Shown: positions 27,135 to 36,664 of the stretch, one piece after another
How positions within the stretch are numbered: position 1 is the first letter of the stretch
Layout of the letters: every line of letters starts with the position of its first letter
DNA from: Bacteroides luhongzhouii
Lineage (GTDB): Bacteria; Bacteroidota; Bacteroidia; Bacteroidales; Bacteroidaceae
NCBI RefSeq assembly: GCF_009193295.2
Contig: NZ_CP059973.1
Location: forward strand, 3,100,001-3,164,000
Reading direction: 5' to 3'
Length of the DNA: 64,000 bases
Translations under genes and position numbers: made by a program
The notes under the pieces: model-generated
What the model was told of the DNA's origin: nothing
What the model saw: the letters and a program-made list of their open reading frames with translations, nothing else
The model's database searches: none

Positions 27135-29042
27135 ATGGAACCAGCGATCAATTTATATTCTCCGAATGAGAAAAGCGAACTCATACGGGAAAATTATCAG
27201 GAAATACTTTCTGTACTTGCAGCTCATCAAATAGCTTTGTGGGAGTATGATATCATTACGGGCAAATGCTCCTTTTCAGACGATTATTTTTCTACACTCG
27301 GATTGAAGGATACCGGAATCATTTTTGAGGACATCGATGATTTCTATCGGTTTATTCATCCGGAAGATGCCGAATCCTATAAACAAGCCTTTGCAGAAAT
27401 GCTTTCATCAGACTCTAAAACCTCACAAATAAGAGTTCGTTGTATGGGCGAACAAGGGAAAGTGATTTGGCTGGAAGATCATTTTCTGTCTTACAAAGAG
27501 AGTTGCAAAAGTCATCCGGGCAAACTGCTGGTATATACGGTGAACGTCACTTCACAGTGCGAAAAGGAGCAACATATCAAATATCTGGAAGAATACAACC
27601 GTAAAATTATTGAAGCACTGCCGGAATTCATTTTTATCTTTGATGATAACTTCTTCATTACCGATGTCCTGATGGCGCCGGGGACGATTTTGCTTCATCC
27701 TGTGGAAGTGTTGCGTGGAGCGGATGGACGATCTATTTATTCACCGGAGGTCAGTGACCTGTTTCTTTGTAACATTCGGGAATGTTTGCATGACGGTAAG
27801 TTGAAGGAGATAGAATATCCGCTTGAAGTGGATGGAAGTCTGCATTATTTTCAGGCACGTATCGCCCCCTTCGAAGGAAACAGGGTACTTGCACTGATAC
27901 ATGATATTGGAGACCGGATTCAGCGTTCGCAGGAATTGATCGAAGCTAAACGTCGTGCGGAAGATGCCGATAAGATGAAGTCTGTCTTTCTGGCAAATAT
28001 GAGCCATGAGATTCGTACTCCGTTGAATGCTATTGTTGGTTTCTCGGAGATTATCGCGGTGACAGAGAGTGAAGAAGAGAAAATGGAGTATCTGGAAATT
28101 ATTCAGAGAAACAGTAACTTGTTGTTACAGTTAATCAATGATATCTTGGACTTGTCCCGTATTGAATCCGGAAAGTCGGAGATGCATTTCCAGCAGGTAG
28201 AGATTGTAGGATTGGTGGAAGAAGTGGAGAAAGTGCACCAGCTGAAGATGAAGTCGAGCGTAGAGTTGAATGTGATTCGTCCGGAAGGAGAATTCTGGAC
28301 CTCTACCGACCGAAACCGGGTGATGCAGGTCTTGTTCAACTTCCTGTCAAATGCCATTAAAAATACGGAAAAGGGAACTATTACATTAGGGCTGAAACAT
28401 GAAGGCCCCTGGCTGAAACTATTTGTCAGCGATACAGGTTGTGGAATATCCAAAGAGAAGCTCCCGCAGATTTTCACCCGTTTTGAGAAGCTGGATGACT
28501 TCGTGCAAGGTACCGGGCTGGGACTCTCAATCTGTAAAAGTATCGTAGAACGTCTGGGTGGACGCATTGAGGTAACTTCTGAATTGGGGCAGGGGAGTAC
28601 GTTTGCACTCTATTTGCCTTATCAGGAAATACCGAAAGAAGTTGTTGAAAGAAGACTTCCGCATAAAAAGGATGTTGAAGCAGATAAACGTAAAAAGATA
28701 TTGGTAGTGGAAGATATAGAGTCGAACTTTGCTCAACTGAACATTCTTCTGAATAAAGAATATATTATCTCATGGGTACGCAATGGACAGGAGGCTATCA
28801 ATAGTTTCATCCGTGAAAGTCCGGATTTGATTCTGATGGATATTCGTATGCCGGTGATGGACGGTATTCAAGCTACTGAAAAGATTCGTACGATCTCTCT
28901 GACCGTGCCTATTATTGCAGTGACTGCGTATGCTTTCTATACCGAACAGCAGCAGGCCATTCAAGCGGGATGTAACGCCGTTATTTCAAAACCCTATTCT
29001 TTGGAGAGGCTAAGAGAGACGATAGAATCTTACATCGGATAA
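27135..29042 (+). CDS. Soluble hybrid histidine kinase (PAS-PAS-HisKA-HATPase-REC)
   Basis: 635 aa, no membrane segment. Two PAS regions (about 25-140, WEYDIITGKCSFSDDYFSTL; about 150-265), a HisKA domain with FLANMSHEIRTPLNAIVGF (phosphoacceptor His about 293), HATPase boxes N (LFNFLSNAIKNT), G1 (VSDTGCGIS) and G2 (GTGLGLSICKSIV), and a C-terminal receiver with ILVVED and LILMDIRMPVMDG (phosphoacceptor Asp about 570). It ends after the receiver, so it needs a separate phosphotransfer or output protein; none is adjacent. The cytoplasmic PAS input suggests an internal redox or metabolite signal. A TATATTTG box lies about 50 bp upstream. Confidence 0.92.
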   Translation: MEPAINLYSPNEKSELIRENYQEILSVLAAHQIALWEYDIITGKCSFSDDYFSTLGLKDTGIIFEDIDDFYRFIHPEDAESYKQAFAEMLSSDSKTSQIRVRCMGEQGKVIWLEDHFLSYKESCKSHPGKLLVYTVNVTSQCEKEQHIKYLEEYNRKIIEALPEFIFIFDDNFFITDVLMAPGTILLHPVEVLRGADGRSIYSPEVSDLFLCNIRECLHDGKLKEIEYPLEVDGSLHYFQARIAPFEGNRVLALIHDIGDRIQRSQELIEAKRRAEDADKMKSVFLANMSHEIRTPLNAIVGFSEIIAVTESEEEKMEYLEIIQRNSNLLLQLINDILDLSRIESGKSEMHFQQVEIVGLVEEVEKVHQLKMKSSVELNVIRPEGEFWTSTDRNRVMQVLFNFLSNAIKNTEKGTITLGLKHEGPWLKLFVSDTGCGISKEKLPQIFTRFEKLDDFVQGTGLGLSICKSIVERLGGRIEVTSELGQGSTFALYLPYQEIPKEVVERRLPHKKDVEADKRKKILVVEDIESNFAQLNILLNKEYIISWVRNGQEAINSFIRESPDLILMDIRMPVMDGIQATEKIRTISLTVPIIAVTAYAFYTEQQQAIQAGCNAVISKPYSLERLRETIESYIG

Positions 29043-29083
29043 TTAATTTTCTAAAAGAGAACCAACATTCTGTATATTGTAGT

Positions 29084-29106
29084 GTTACTATTACAATAGT
29101 AGTAAC
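29084..29106. promoter_or_regulatory. Candidate operator palindrome upstream of the NAD(P)-binding protein
   Basis: GTTACTA (29084-29090) and TAGTAAC (29100-29106) are 7-bp inverted arms with a 9-bp A/T-rich spacer, 19 bp before ATG 29125. The layout fits a dimeric winged-helix repressor (for example HxlR/MarR type); no such regulator is adjacent. Confidence 0.45.
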
Positions 29107-29124
29107 ATTATAATAAATTTGAAT

Positions 29125-29784
29125 ATGGAGAAAGTAAAAAGGATAGTCCTTATCGGAGCAAGCGGCTTTGTAGGTTCCGCTCTTCTGAACGAGGCTTTGA
29201 ATCGTGGTTTCGAAGTTACAGCAGTGGTTCGTCATCCGGAAAAGATAAAGATAGAGAATGAAAATCTGAAAGTGGTGAAAGCCGATGTAGCTGTGCTTGA
29301 TGAAGTGGCCGACGTTTGTAAAGGTGCAGATGCCGTTATTAGTGCGTTTAATCCGGGATGGAATAATCCTGATATATACGATGAAACCATTAAAGTTTAT
29401 CTGACTATTATTGATGGAGTGAAGAAGGCTGGTATCAATCGTTTTCTGATGGTTGGCGGTGCCGGTTCTTTGTTTATCGCTCCGGGCTTGCGTTTGATGG
29501 ATTCCGGCGAGGTGCCCGAAAATATATTGCCGGGAGTGAAAGCCTTAGGAGAGTTTTATCTGAACTTCTTGAAGAAAGAGAAAGAAATAGACTGGGTGTT
29601 CTTCTCTCCGGCAGCGGATATGCGTCCGGGAGTACGTACAGGACGTTACCGGTTGGGAAAAGATGATATGATTGTAGACATCGTAGGAAACAGCCATATC
29701 TCTGTCGAAGATTATGCTGCCGCAATGATTGATGAATTGGAGTATCCGAAACATCATCAGGAGAGATTTACGATTGGTTATTGA
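29125..29784 (+). CDS. NAD(P)H-binding atypical SDR (NmrA/YwnB-like)
   Basis: 219 aa from ATG 29125 (TTG two codons earlier is the alternative). VKRIVLIGASGFVGSALLNE has the GxxGxxG nucleotide-binding motif; VTAVVRHPEKIK and VVKADVAVLDEVADVC follow the atypical-SDR pattern, and LMVGGAGSLFIAPG is the central conserved strand. The classical YxxxK pair is absent, as in NmrA-like members that act as reductases or redox sensors. Monocistronic between the hybrid kinase and a bidirectional terminator. Confidence 0.85.
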   Translation: MEKVKRIVLIGASGFVGSALLNEALNRGFEVTAVVRHPEKIKIENENLKVVKADVAVLDEVADVCKGADAVISAFNPGWNNPDIYDETIKVYLTIIDGVKKAGINRFLMVGGAGSLFIAPGLRLMDSGEVPENILPGVKALGEFYLNFLKKEKEIDWVFFSPAADMRPGVRTGRYRLGKDDMIVDIVGNSHISVEDYAAAMIDELEYPKHHQERFTIGY

Positions 29785-29824
29785 TAAAAAAGCTAAAAGC
29801 TAAAGTAGAGCCTGAATGATAAAA

Positions 29825-29870
29825 TAATGGCTTGAATCCATACATTGCAAATGTAAGATTCAAGCCATTA
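29825..29870. terminator. Bidirectional hairpin terminator
   Basis: TAATGGCTTGAATC (29825-29838) pairs perfectly with GATTCAAGCCATTA (29857-29870), 14 bp, with an inner TACAT/ATGTA stem. It lies between two converging genes with A/T-rich sequence on both sides, so it can serve both strands. Confidence 0.75.
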
Positions 29871-29916
29871 TTCTATTCTAACGATTATAATTTTATTCTT
29901 TTAGAAGAGCGTACTT

Positions 29917-30795
29917 CTATATTCTGTCAAGTACAGTCTTAATCAGTGTATCAATTGTATTTTTATATCCTGTATTGGCCTCTTTAATAAGTCGGTTGGC
30001 TATCACCATGCAGACGGTCATTGCCTTGTGCCCCATCAACCGGCTAAGTCCTGCCAAAGCCGAACTTTCCATTTCGAAGTTGGTTATCTTGTAGCCTTTA
30101 TATTCGAAAGCTTCAATTTTATCATTCTGTTTCGGGTCTGCCAATGGAACACGAAGTTCACGTCCCTGCGGACCAAAGAAACCTCCGGCGGCGATTGTTA
30201 CTCCACGTACCATGTCATCTTTGGCAATCCGGTCAATCAGTTCTTCGCTGGCATCAATAACATAAGGAGCAGGCGCGCACATATTTCCCGACCAACCCAT
30301 GTGATTGAGGAATGCACGTTCAAAAGGTAAGTCGCATACAGCATTTCGTCCGGCATAGAAATTCAACAATCCGTCGAATCCGATAGATTTTTGCGAACAC
30401 ACAAATGTTCCGACAGGAGTGTTGGGCTGTAAGCCGCCACATGTGCCGATACGTACTAATTCCAGTTGGCGGAACTGATCCTTTTCTTCACGGGTATTAA
30501 AATCGATATTGGCGAGCGCGTCCAGTTCATTCATTACGATATCGATGTTGTCGCAACCGATTCCTGTAGAAACCACTGTAATCCGTTTACCTTTATAAGT
30601 ACCCGTAATGGTTTTGAATTCGCGGCTTTCCACTTCACATTCTTTGTTTTCGAAATGAGAAGCTACGAGTGCTACACGTCCGGGGTCACCTACCAGAATT
30701 ACTTTGTCTGCCAACCATTCGGGCTTTACGTGAAGATGGAATACTGAACCGTCTTCATTGATAATCAATTCAGAGGATGGAAAGTACTTTTTCAT
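29917..30795 (-). CDS. Nucleoside phosphorylase (uridine/purine phosphorylase family)
   Basis: 292 aa. VILVGDPGRVALVASHFE is the phosphate-binding GDPxR motif, STGIGCDNIDIVMNEL and VRIGTCGGLQ follow, and NFEMESSALAGLSRLMGH holds the ribose/base-contacting Glu-Met-Glu segment. It is a little longer than E. coli Udp (253 aa) because of an insert near 170-230. It should split nucleosides with phosphate to base plus (deoxy)ribose-1-phosphate in salvage; uridine is likely but base preference is uncertain. Confidence 0.88.
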   Translation of the reverse strand: MKKYFPSSELIINEDGSVFHLHVKPEWLADKVILVGDPGRVALVASHFENKECEVESREFKTITGTYKGKRITVVSTGIGCDNIDIVMNELDALANIDFNTREEKDQFRQLELVRIGTCGGLQPNTPVGTFVCSQKSIGFDGLLNFYAGRNAVCDLPFERAFLNHMGWSGNMCAPAPYVIDASEELIDRIAKDDMVRGVTIAAGGFFGPQGRELRVPLADPKQNDKIEAFEYKGYKITNFEMESSALAGLSRLMGHKAMTVCMVIANRLIKEANTGYKNTIDTLIKTVLDRI

Positions 30796-30953
30796 GTTAT
30801 TGAAGGGTTTTAGTTTTATAATAGGATTTGTATCTATAAATAGAAACGCCGGAACCAGAGTTAAGTTCAGAAGAAGCCACTATCTTTTTTCTTTAGAAAA
30901 GGGGAGTGTGTCTTAATACTGAAATGAAATCGGATTCCGGCGTTTGTGAACGA

Positions 30954-31955
30954 TTATTTGCTCAACGGCTGATTGCCTGTGTTGCCTGTTGTCGGCTTGG
31001 CGATATTCTCACGCATGGAGGTATCAGCTTCAATATTTTTCATACGATAATAATCCATGATACCTAAGTTGCCGCTGCGGAAAGCTTCAGCCATCGCTTT
31101 AGGAACTTCAGCTTCTGCTTCGATCACTTTGGCACGGGCTTCCTGTGCTTTTGCTTTCATTTCCTGTTCGGAAGCAACTGCCATAGCACGGCGCTCTTCG
31201 GCTTTTGCCTGTGCGATGTTCTTATCTGCGTTAGCCTGATCGATTTGCAGAGCCGCACCGATGTTTTTACCTATATCGATGTCCGCAATATCAATAGACA
31301 AGATCTCGAAAGCCGTTCCTGCGTCCAAACCTTTACGAAGTACAAGTTTAGAGATTGAATCCGGATTCTCAAGTACCGATTTATGGTTTTCAGACGAACC
31401 GATAGACGAAACGATACCTTCGCCTACACGGGCGAGAATCGTATCTTCACCTGCACCACCGACCAGCTGTTTGATGCTGGCACGTACTGTTACTCTGGCT
31501 TTGGCTATCAACTGAATACCATCTTTGGCAACAGCCGTAACAGGAGGAGTGTCAATCACTTTAGGATTTACCGACATCTGTACAGCTTCAAATACATCAC
31601 GTCCTGCAAGGTCGATAGCAGTTGCCATTTGAAACGATAATTCGATATTCGCCTTTGATGCAGATACTAAGGCGTGGACTACTTTTTCCACATGTCCTCC
31701 CGCCAGATAATGGGCTTCCAGTTCGTCACGGGTAATGTTTTTTAATCCGGCTTTGTGAGCCTCGATCATTCCCGGCACGATGATATAAGGCGGAACATTA
31801 CGTATACGCATCAGGAATAGCTGTATCAACGAGATGTTGACACCTGATACTTTGGCCGACAACCATAAGAAGAACGGCACATAATGGAAAAATAGTATTA
31901 GGAAAATAATACCTCCAACAATCAGAAGGATAGGTAAGTACAGAGATGTTTCCAT
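30954..31955 (-). CDS. floA: Flotillin-like protein FloA
   Basis: 333 aa. N-terminal hydrophobic hairpin ([22 protein letters not shown]), then an SPFH domain and an Ala/Glu-rich coiled coil ([20 protein letters not shown]). Sequence order matches the YqfA/FloA (formerly UPF0365) family, which scaffolds ordered membrane microdomains. It starts 24 bp after nfeD on the same strand, the usual nfeD-floA operon. Full length. Confidence 0.93.
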   Translation of the reverse strand: METSLYLPILLIVGGIIFLILFFHYVPFFLWLSAKVSGVNISLIQLFLMRIRNVPPYIIVPGMIEAHKAGLKNITRDELEAHYLAGGHVEKVVHALVSASKANIELSFQMATAIDLAGRDVFEAVQMSVNPKVIDTPPVTAVAKDGIQLIAKARVTVRASIKQLVGGAGEDTILARVGEGIVSSIGSSENHKSVLENPDSISKLVLRKGLDAGTAFEILSIDIADIDIGKNIGAALQIDQANADKNIAQAKAEERRAMAVASEQEMKAKAQEARAKVIEAEAEVPKAMAEAFRSGNLGIMDYYRMKNIEADTSMRENIAKPTTGNTGNQPLSK

Positions 31956-31978
31956 TGATAATTTGTATTAAGTGAATA

Positions 31979-32449
31979 TTATTTGAGGTGTCTTTCAACC
32001 ATGATTGTACCATCGGTAATACGGTTTACGATAATCGGTGTCTTCTCATTGAGGAAGCCATCCATAGACTTTACTTCCACAATTTTTCCGTTTATCTCAG
32101 CATAACCGATTTGCGCCAGACGTGTAGTACTGATTCCCGTATCACCCACTTTAATGCTGTCTTCTGCGCTACGGTCTACTTTCGAATCAATATCCTTTTT
32201 CAATGCCAGTTTGTCCAGCATCTTCGACCGCATGAACCAAACCAGTGATCCGATGCAGGCAATCGCTGATATACCAAGAGTGATAAATCCTCCTGCCATA
32301 CCTAAATTGGCAAACGCATAGTAGTTGGCATAAAGGATGCAAACCAATGCAGAAATTCCGGCCAGGCTAATGCCCGGGATGACGAACAGTTCTACCAGAA
32401 ACAGTATGACTGCGGCAATAATGAGAATGGTGATAATGAGTATATCCAT
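31979..32449 (-). CDS. NfeD-family membrane protein
   Basis: 156 aa. Several hydrophobic segments at the N terminus (ILIITILIIAAVILFLVEL, then LAGISALVCILYANYYA and MAGGFITLGISAIACIGSLVW) followed by a soluble OB-fold domain (VGDTGISTTRLAQIGYAEIN, VERHLK end). This is the short NfeD form lacking the ClpP-like protease domain. It partners with FloA immediately downstream. Confidence 0.9.
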   Translation of the reverse strand: MDILIITILIIAAVILFLVELFVIPGISLAGISALVCILYANYYAFANLGMAGGFITLGISAIACIGSLVWFMRSKMLDKLALKKDIDSKVDRSAEDSIKVGDTGISTTRLAQIGYAEINGKIVEVKSMDGFLNEKTPIIVNRITDGTIMVERHLK

Positions 32450-32465
32450 AGTTCGGAGTTATTAT

Positions 32466-33887
32466 TTATTTTGTTTTTTCTGCATTACGTACATTCACTT
32501 CAAGAGTATCCAGTTCTTCGGACATTTGCAATACCCGCTTTTCGAGGTCGAGGATGGCAGGAGCCATTTTTTCTTTTCCTTGTTGGTTGGCACCGGCATA
32601 TTGTTGACGCAGGCTATTCAGTTTTTCTTCTTGTTGATAATAGTCTTTCTCCATCTGCTGGTAACGCTGGAAAAGTGATTTTGCTTTTGCGGATTTAAAA
32701 TCGCTCATCAGATAGTAAGTCGTATGATCGTCAATGACAAACTCAAAGTCCATCGCACGACGTTCTTTAGGCTTATGACTGATGGCAGCTTCCAAACGTT
32801 GCAATGCTTCGGTAACAGCTTGTTTGTCTTTCCAGGTTTCTTTCAGTGAATGAATCTGTGCCAGACGAATAATCTGTTGCTGTTCCATTGCCTCATAATT
32901 ATAAGTCTGCTTGGAAGTATTAGGAATGAATACATAAATACATACCTTTCCTTCGGGCTGGAAACGGTCGGAAGCAAACCATCCGAGGTTGTTGTATTCG
33001 TCAATGACATACATATAATCATTGTACGGCGAATTAAACGGCATACCTACATTGTCCGGAACAAGATAAGTGTCGGTATTCGTGTTGTAACGGGTGACAA
33101 AGATATCATAGCCTCCCAGTCCTTCGCCATCGCTGGCATAGTAAACGGTGACTCCGTCCGATAGAACAAACGGATAATTCGCGTTTCCGGAAGCGTTGAT
33201 ACTGCCCGGTAACGGGCGTCCGTCACTCCATTCATTCAGCAACTTGTTTTTTGAGAAGATGTCAAGATATCCCTTTTCACCCTTTTCGCTATAATAGATT
33301 TTATTTCCGATTTCTGTCTCGTAAACAGTTCCCGGATGATCTCCTTCTGTTTTGAAAAAATCATTGAAGGTAAACAACTTACCAGATTCTTCACTAATCT
33401 TGTATGCCTGGAGGAAAGTCGCCTTGTCTACGACGAAGCTGTCAACGATGCATACATCTTCCACTCCCTTCAACATTCGAAGGTCGGATTTGCTCTTTTC
33501 CAGAAGCTTTTCCGCTTCTTCCGTCGATTTCCTGCGTTTACTTAAATCTGCGATATATTCCTCAAAACAGTTTACAGCGTCTTCGAAACGATAAGTCTCG
33601 TTATATGCTTGTCCCAGATAGAGTTGTCCGCCGGTAACACGTTTCTTCACTGCTATCTCGAGAGGTTTTACAGCTTCTTCCGCTTCTCCGGTTTTCAGGC
33701 AACATACGCCATACCAATAATTATAGTTCCCGTTCGACGGTTGTGATTTAGCATACTTTTCGAAGACAGGCTTGGCTTTTTCATAGTCACCTTTAGTGAA
33801 TAAGGTGCGTGCCTGTTCCAGCGTTTGTGCAGATACTTCGCAAAGGAAGAGGCTGCAAATTAAAAATAGAATATATTTTCCTTTCAT
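32466..33887 (-). CDS. Exported TPR plus PD40 beta-propeller protein
   Basis: 473 aa. Signal peptide MKGKYILFLICSLFLCEVSAQ. TPR-like helices lie at about 22-130 (LFTKGDYEKAKPVFEKYAK, NYWYGVCCLKTGEAEEAVK), then WD40/PD40-type strands (VLSDGVTVYYASDGEGLGGYDIFVTRY), and a C-terminal coiled coil (QQMEKDYYQQEEKLNSLRQQ). This resembles the periplasmic part of Bacteroidetes OmpA/PD40 proteins but without the OmpA domain. It is 16 bp upstream of nfeD on the same strand, so it may be part of the same operon. Confidence 0.75.
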   Translation of the reverse strand: MKGKYILFLICSLFLCEVSAQTLEQARTLFTKGDYEKAKPVFEKYAKSQPSNGNYNYWYGVCCLKTGEAEEAVKPLEIAVKKRVTGGQLYLGQAYNETYRFEDAVNCFEEYIADLSKRRKSTEEAEKLLEKSKSDLRMLKGVEDVCIVDSFVVDKATFLQAYKISEESGKLFTFNDFFKTEGDHPGTVYETEIGNKIYYSEKGEKGYLDIFSKNKLLNEWSDGRPLPGSINASGNANYPFVLSDGVTVYYASDGEGLGGYDIFVTRYNTNTDTYLVPDNVGMPFNSPYNDYMYVIDEYNNLGWFASDRFQPEGKVCIYVFIPNTSKQTYNYEAMEQQQIIRLAQIHSLKETWKDKQAVTEALQRLEAAISHKPKERRAMDFEFVIDDHTTYYLMSDFKSAKAKSLFQRYQQMEKDYYQQEEKLNSLRQQYAGANQQGKEKMAPAILDLEKRVLQMSEELDTLEVNVRNAEKTK

Positions 33888-34070
33888 CGTTTTGAGCGTT
33901 TATGAGTGACGGGTGGATTGAAAACATTGCTGCTTTCGGGCACCAATCCATTTATCAATTGTTCAAAAGTACAAATTTATTAGAAATAAACCCTTTTTCA
34001 GTGATTCTATTATGTTAATTCTTCTTTAAATCATTCTTTTCGCTTACTTTTGCAGCCGATTTTCAAAGAT

Positions 34071-34817
34071 ATGACACAATTTACGGAAGAAGAGAAAACC
34101 ATTCGCCGCATTGAACGGCGGTTTAGCAAAGGGGTGGTGCAATATGGATTGATAGAAGAAGGAGACAAAATCCTTATCGGACTGTCGGGAGGAAAAGATT
34201 CGTTGGCGCTTGTTGAGCTGTTGGGTAAACGCGCGCGTATCTATAAACCTCGCTTTTCTGTTGTTGCCGTTCATATAGTGATGAAGAATATTCCTTATCA
34301 GAGCGATATGGAATATTTGAAAGCACACTGCGAGGCGTATGGGGTACCCTTCGTGCAGTATGAGACTGCTTTTGATCCTGCTACCGATACACGCAAATCT
34401 CCTTGTTTCCTTTGTTCATGGAACCGCCGGAAAGCCCTGTTCACTGTTGCCAAGGAGCACGGATGCAATAAAATCGCTCTCGGTCACCATATGGATGATA
34501 TTTTGGAAACTTTATTGATGAATATCACTTATCAGGGGGCGTTCGGTACAATGCCGCCCCGGTTGGTGATGAAGAAGTTTGATATGACAATTATTCGTCC
34601 GATGTGTCTGGTTCACGAAGCCGATTTGATAGAATTGGCGGCTTTGCGTCATTATCAGAAGCAAGTGAAGAATTGTCCTTATGAATCGCAGTCCAGCCGT
34701 AGTGACATGAAAGGAGTTTTGCGACAACTGGAAGCGATGAATCCGGAGGCACGTTACAGCCTTTGGGGAAGCATGACCAATGTACAGGAAGAATTATTAC
34801 CAGATCAAATAGATTAA
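34071..34817 (+). CDS. TtcA-like tRNA 2-thiocytidine synthetase family (PP-loop)
   Basis: 248 aa from ATG 34071; a TACTTTTG -7 box at 34045-34052 excludes the upstream TTG. P-loop LIGLSGGKDSLALVELLG, then SPCFLCSWNRRKALF with the CxxC that holds the catalytic cluster or thiolate, and GHHMDDILETLLMN. It is a PP-loop ATP pyrophosphatase that adenylates a tRNA base for sulfur insertion (C32 in TtcA); target position is inferred. It lies 15 bp upstream of the disrupted DUF486 gene. Confidence 0.85.
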   Translation: MTQFTEEEKTIRRIERRFSKGVVQYGLIEEGDKILIGLSGGKDSLALVELLGKRARIYKPRFSVVAVHIVMKNIPYQSDMEYLKAHCEAYGVPFVQYETAFDPATDTRKSPCFLCSWNRRKALFTVAKEHGCNKIALGHHMDDILETLLMNITYQGAFGTMPPRLVMKKFDMTIIRPMCLVHEADLIELAALRHYQKQVKNCPYESQSSRSDMKGVLRQLEAMNPEARYSLWGSMTNVQEELLPDQID

Positions 34818-34832
34818 TTTGAATAGATTGTT

Positions 34833-35039
34833 ATGAAAGGATTCTATACCATTTTGTTGCTGATCGTATCCAATGTCTTTATGACATTTGCCTGGTACGG
34901 TCATTTAAAGATGAAACAGGAGTACGGCTGGTTCGCAGCTCTTCCGTTGATCGGTGTTATTACGTTTAGTTGGGCAATCGCTTTTTTTGAGTATAATAAA
35001 ACGGAAAAACCCAACTGGAAATTTAACATTTTACGTTGA
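34833..35039 (+). pseudogene. 5' fragment of host DUF486 gene, split by the integrative element
   Basis: Codons 1-54 (34833-34994) are the N-terminal half of a DUF486 (DMT-type small membrane) protein: two hydrophobic segments, MKGFYTILLLIVSNVFMTFA and WFAALPLIGVITFSWAIAFF. At the Tyr54 codon (TAT 34992-34994) the sequence leaves the gene and runs 14 codons into the element before a stop (35037-35039). The matching C-terminal half is at 46314-46526; 54 + 69 residues gives 123, the exact length of the replacement copy. Confidence 0.9.
34992..34994. other. attL crossover of the integrative element
   Basis: Host sequence TTTTTTTGAGTAT ends here and element sequence AATAAAACGG begins. TAT is the only trinucleotide shared at the attL and attR junctions in the right place, consistent with the small core (2-3 bp) used by large serine recombinases. 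The exact dinucleotide within TAT cannot be told. Confidence 0.75.
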
Positions 35040-35071
35040 TATATAATAATGTATAGTAGAATTAGAATAAT

Positions 35072-35443
35072 ATGAAAGCTCTCTACACAATTTTATTGCT
35101 TATAGTATCAAATGTCTTTATGACTTTTGCTTGGTATGGCCATTTAAAGATGAAGCAGGAATATTCTTGGTTTGCTGCTCTTCCTTTGATAGGTGTAATA
35201 GCCTTTAGTTGGTCAATAGCTTTTTTTGAGTATTCTTGTCAAATTCCAGCGAATCGCATTGGATATGTAGGTAATGGAGGACCATTTTCATTGATGCAGT
35301 TGAAAGTTCTTCAAGAAGTAATAACTCTTATTATATTCACAGTTTTTACAACTGTATTCTTTAAAGGTGAAGCTTTGCACTGGAATCATATAGCTGCCTT
35401 CGTTTGCTTGATATTGGCTGTTTATTTTGTATTTATGAAATAG
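35072..35443 (+). CDS. Complete DUF486 copy carried by the element (replacement of the broken host gene)
   Basis: 123 aa, about four membrane segments, EmrE/DMT-like. By hand alignment it differs from the split host protein at about 11 of 123 residues, mostly Ile/Val/Leu exchanges, and the DNA differs at many third positions, with more A/T. The sequence around the crossover (GCTTTTTTTGAGTATTC) is unchanged. It lies just inside attL in the same orientation as the broken gene and is followed by a hairpin terminator. It very likely restores the host function. The transporter substrate is unknown. Confidence 0.9.
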   Translation: MKALYTILLLIVSNVFMTFAWYGHLKMKQEYSWFAALPLIGVIAFSWSIAFFEYSCQIPANRIGYVGNGGPFSLMQLKVLQEVITLIIFTVFTTVFFKGEALHWNHIAAFVCLILAVYFVFMK

Positions 35444-35452
35444 TTATAGAAA

Positions 35453-35486
35453 AGAGCAGCATAAGAGTTTCCTCAAATGCTGCTCT
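35453..35486 (+). terminator. Hairpin terminator after the replacement DUF486 copy
   Basis: AGAGCAGCA (35453-35461) pairs with TGCTGCTCT (35478-35486), nine perfect base pairs, 16-nt loop. The downstream bases (GTCTTAAG) give only a weak T-tract. It may also end transcription from the leftward lipocalin gene. Confidence 0.65.
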
Positions 35487-35505
35487 GTCTTAAGTAGATT
35501 GGTAA

Positions 35506-35961
35506 TTAGTCAATCTTCTTGTAAGTGGTTGTTGTAATATCGTCCAATTCTTCGCTGCCATCTTCCATTGTGTCCCAATCCTCAAAGGCGAGAACTAACT
35601 TGGTAGCTGTAAGTTCATTGACGGTAAGGACATCTGAATAACCATCATCGTAAGAGATAGTCAGCTTATTATCTTTCAAAGACCAGCGACTTGTTTCTAT
35701 ATGCCCACCGTCCACATAGCTTTCTATGCAAGTACCGTCAGTTTTGAACTCCCATAAACCATTGGTATATGCTTCGTCAGAAGTTACTACTTCTTTACCA
35801 TTCTCCACTTTGTGAATCTTCTCCCAAGTGGACTGCCATTTACCTATAAGGTTGGCTTGTTCAATGATTGTCTGTTCATCTTCATCATCGCCGCACGCTG
35901 TAAAGTTTGCAGCTAACATGACCATTAACAAGGTCATTCCTAAGAATCTTAAAGTTTTCAT
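35506..35961 (-). CDS. Lipocalin-like lipoprotein
   Basis: 151 aa from ATG 35961 (an ATG five codons earlier exists). Signal peptide with lipobox LAANFTAC, then acidic GDDEDEQ after the Cys, the Bacteroides pattern for outer-surface lipoproteins. The body (LIGKWQSTWEKI, GLWEFKTDGTC, WSLKDNKLTISYDDG) is the up-and-down beta-strand layout of Bacteroides lipocalin-like domains. Last gene of the element's leftward cargo group. Ligand unknown. Confidence 0.7.
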   Translation of the reverse strand: MKTLRFLGMTLLMVMLAANFTACGDDEDEQTIIEQANLIGKWQSTWEKIHKVENGKEVVTSDEAYTNGLWEFKTDGTCIESYVDGGHIETSRWSLKDNKLTISYDDGYSDVLTVNELTATKLVLAFEDWDTMEDGSEELDDITTTTYKKID

Positions 35962-36013
35962 TATTAAGTTGTTCATTAGTTAGTATAATATATATTCTTC
36001 TTTATATTGTTCG

Positions 36014-36655
36014 TTATTTATATTTATATTGGCGCAAGTGCAGGTAAACAAATCTTCCATCATGATATTCTTTGCATTCTACCCAATTATTGTGACTGTC
36101 GTATTGATATTCAAATTCTTTCTTTATTTTTTTACCGTTCCACCAACTATCATGCAGAATAATATGTTCCAAGCTATTATATTTAATGATGCTTTGCTTC
36201 TTTATGCCCTTGTCGTCCTCCCAATTAGAAATTATCGTTCTTCCAGCTAAATACCCTTTATTCTCTTCTGCTTTAGTATAAGGAGCAATATCTTTAATGT
36301 TAGAACCTTCATAGATTGGAGCAGGTTGTGGATTCATATATCCTTTAAGCATATATTCTTTAATATGTACTTTACTGCCTTCAAATATTCTTGTATAAAG
36401 TCTTGATTGGAAGCCATTAAGATAGCTTATTGTATCGCAACTCGCTATCTTCCCATTTGTAAGAAGTAACTTATGTTCAAGTTCTAAACTTTGAGTTTCT
36501 AGTACACTTTTATTGGACGAGTACCATTTACTGACCTCTTTTCTACTTATAAAGAAATCCTGTTCAATAACTCCTTGAATAAATTCTCTATTATTCAAGC
36601 TGTTTAATAAATTATTAATATGTCCAAAATAAACATCTACAACTGAATACTGCAT
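36014..36655 (-). CDS. Unknown cargo protein, 213 aa
   Basis: Not recognised. Soluble. The C-terminal part is rich in Tyr/Trp strands with repeated short motifs (EHIILHDSWWNGKKIKKEF, EYQYDSHNNWVECKEY, YLHLRQYKYK) reminiscent of RHS/YD-like or MORN-like strand repeats, but no catalytic residues stand out. It starts 9 bp after the 136-aa gene, so it belongs to the same operon. A/T-rich like the rest of the element. Confidence 0.6.
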   Translation of the reverse strand: MQYSVVDVYFGHINNLLNSLNNREFIQGVIEQDFFISRKEVSKWYSSNKSVLETQSLELEHKLLLTNGKIASCDTISYLNGFQSRLYTRIFEGSKVHIKEYMLKGYMNPQPAPIYEGSNIKDIAPYTKAEENKGYLAGRTIISNWEDDKGIKKQSIIKYNSLEHIILHDSWWNGKKIKKEFEYQYDSHNNWVECKEYHDGRFVYLHLRQYKYK

Positions 36656-36664
36656 GATAATGAA

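Noticed and set aside
34833..35443. Simple tandem duplication of the DUF486 gene
   Set aside because: The left copy lacks its second half, which is found in frame 11.3 kb away; insertion explains both.
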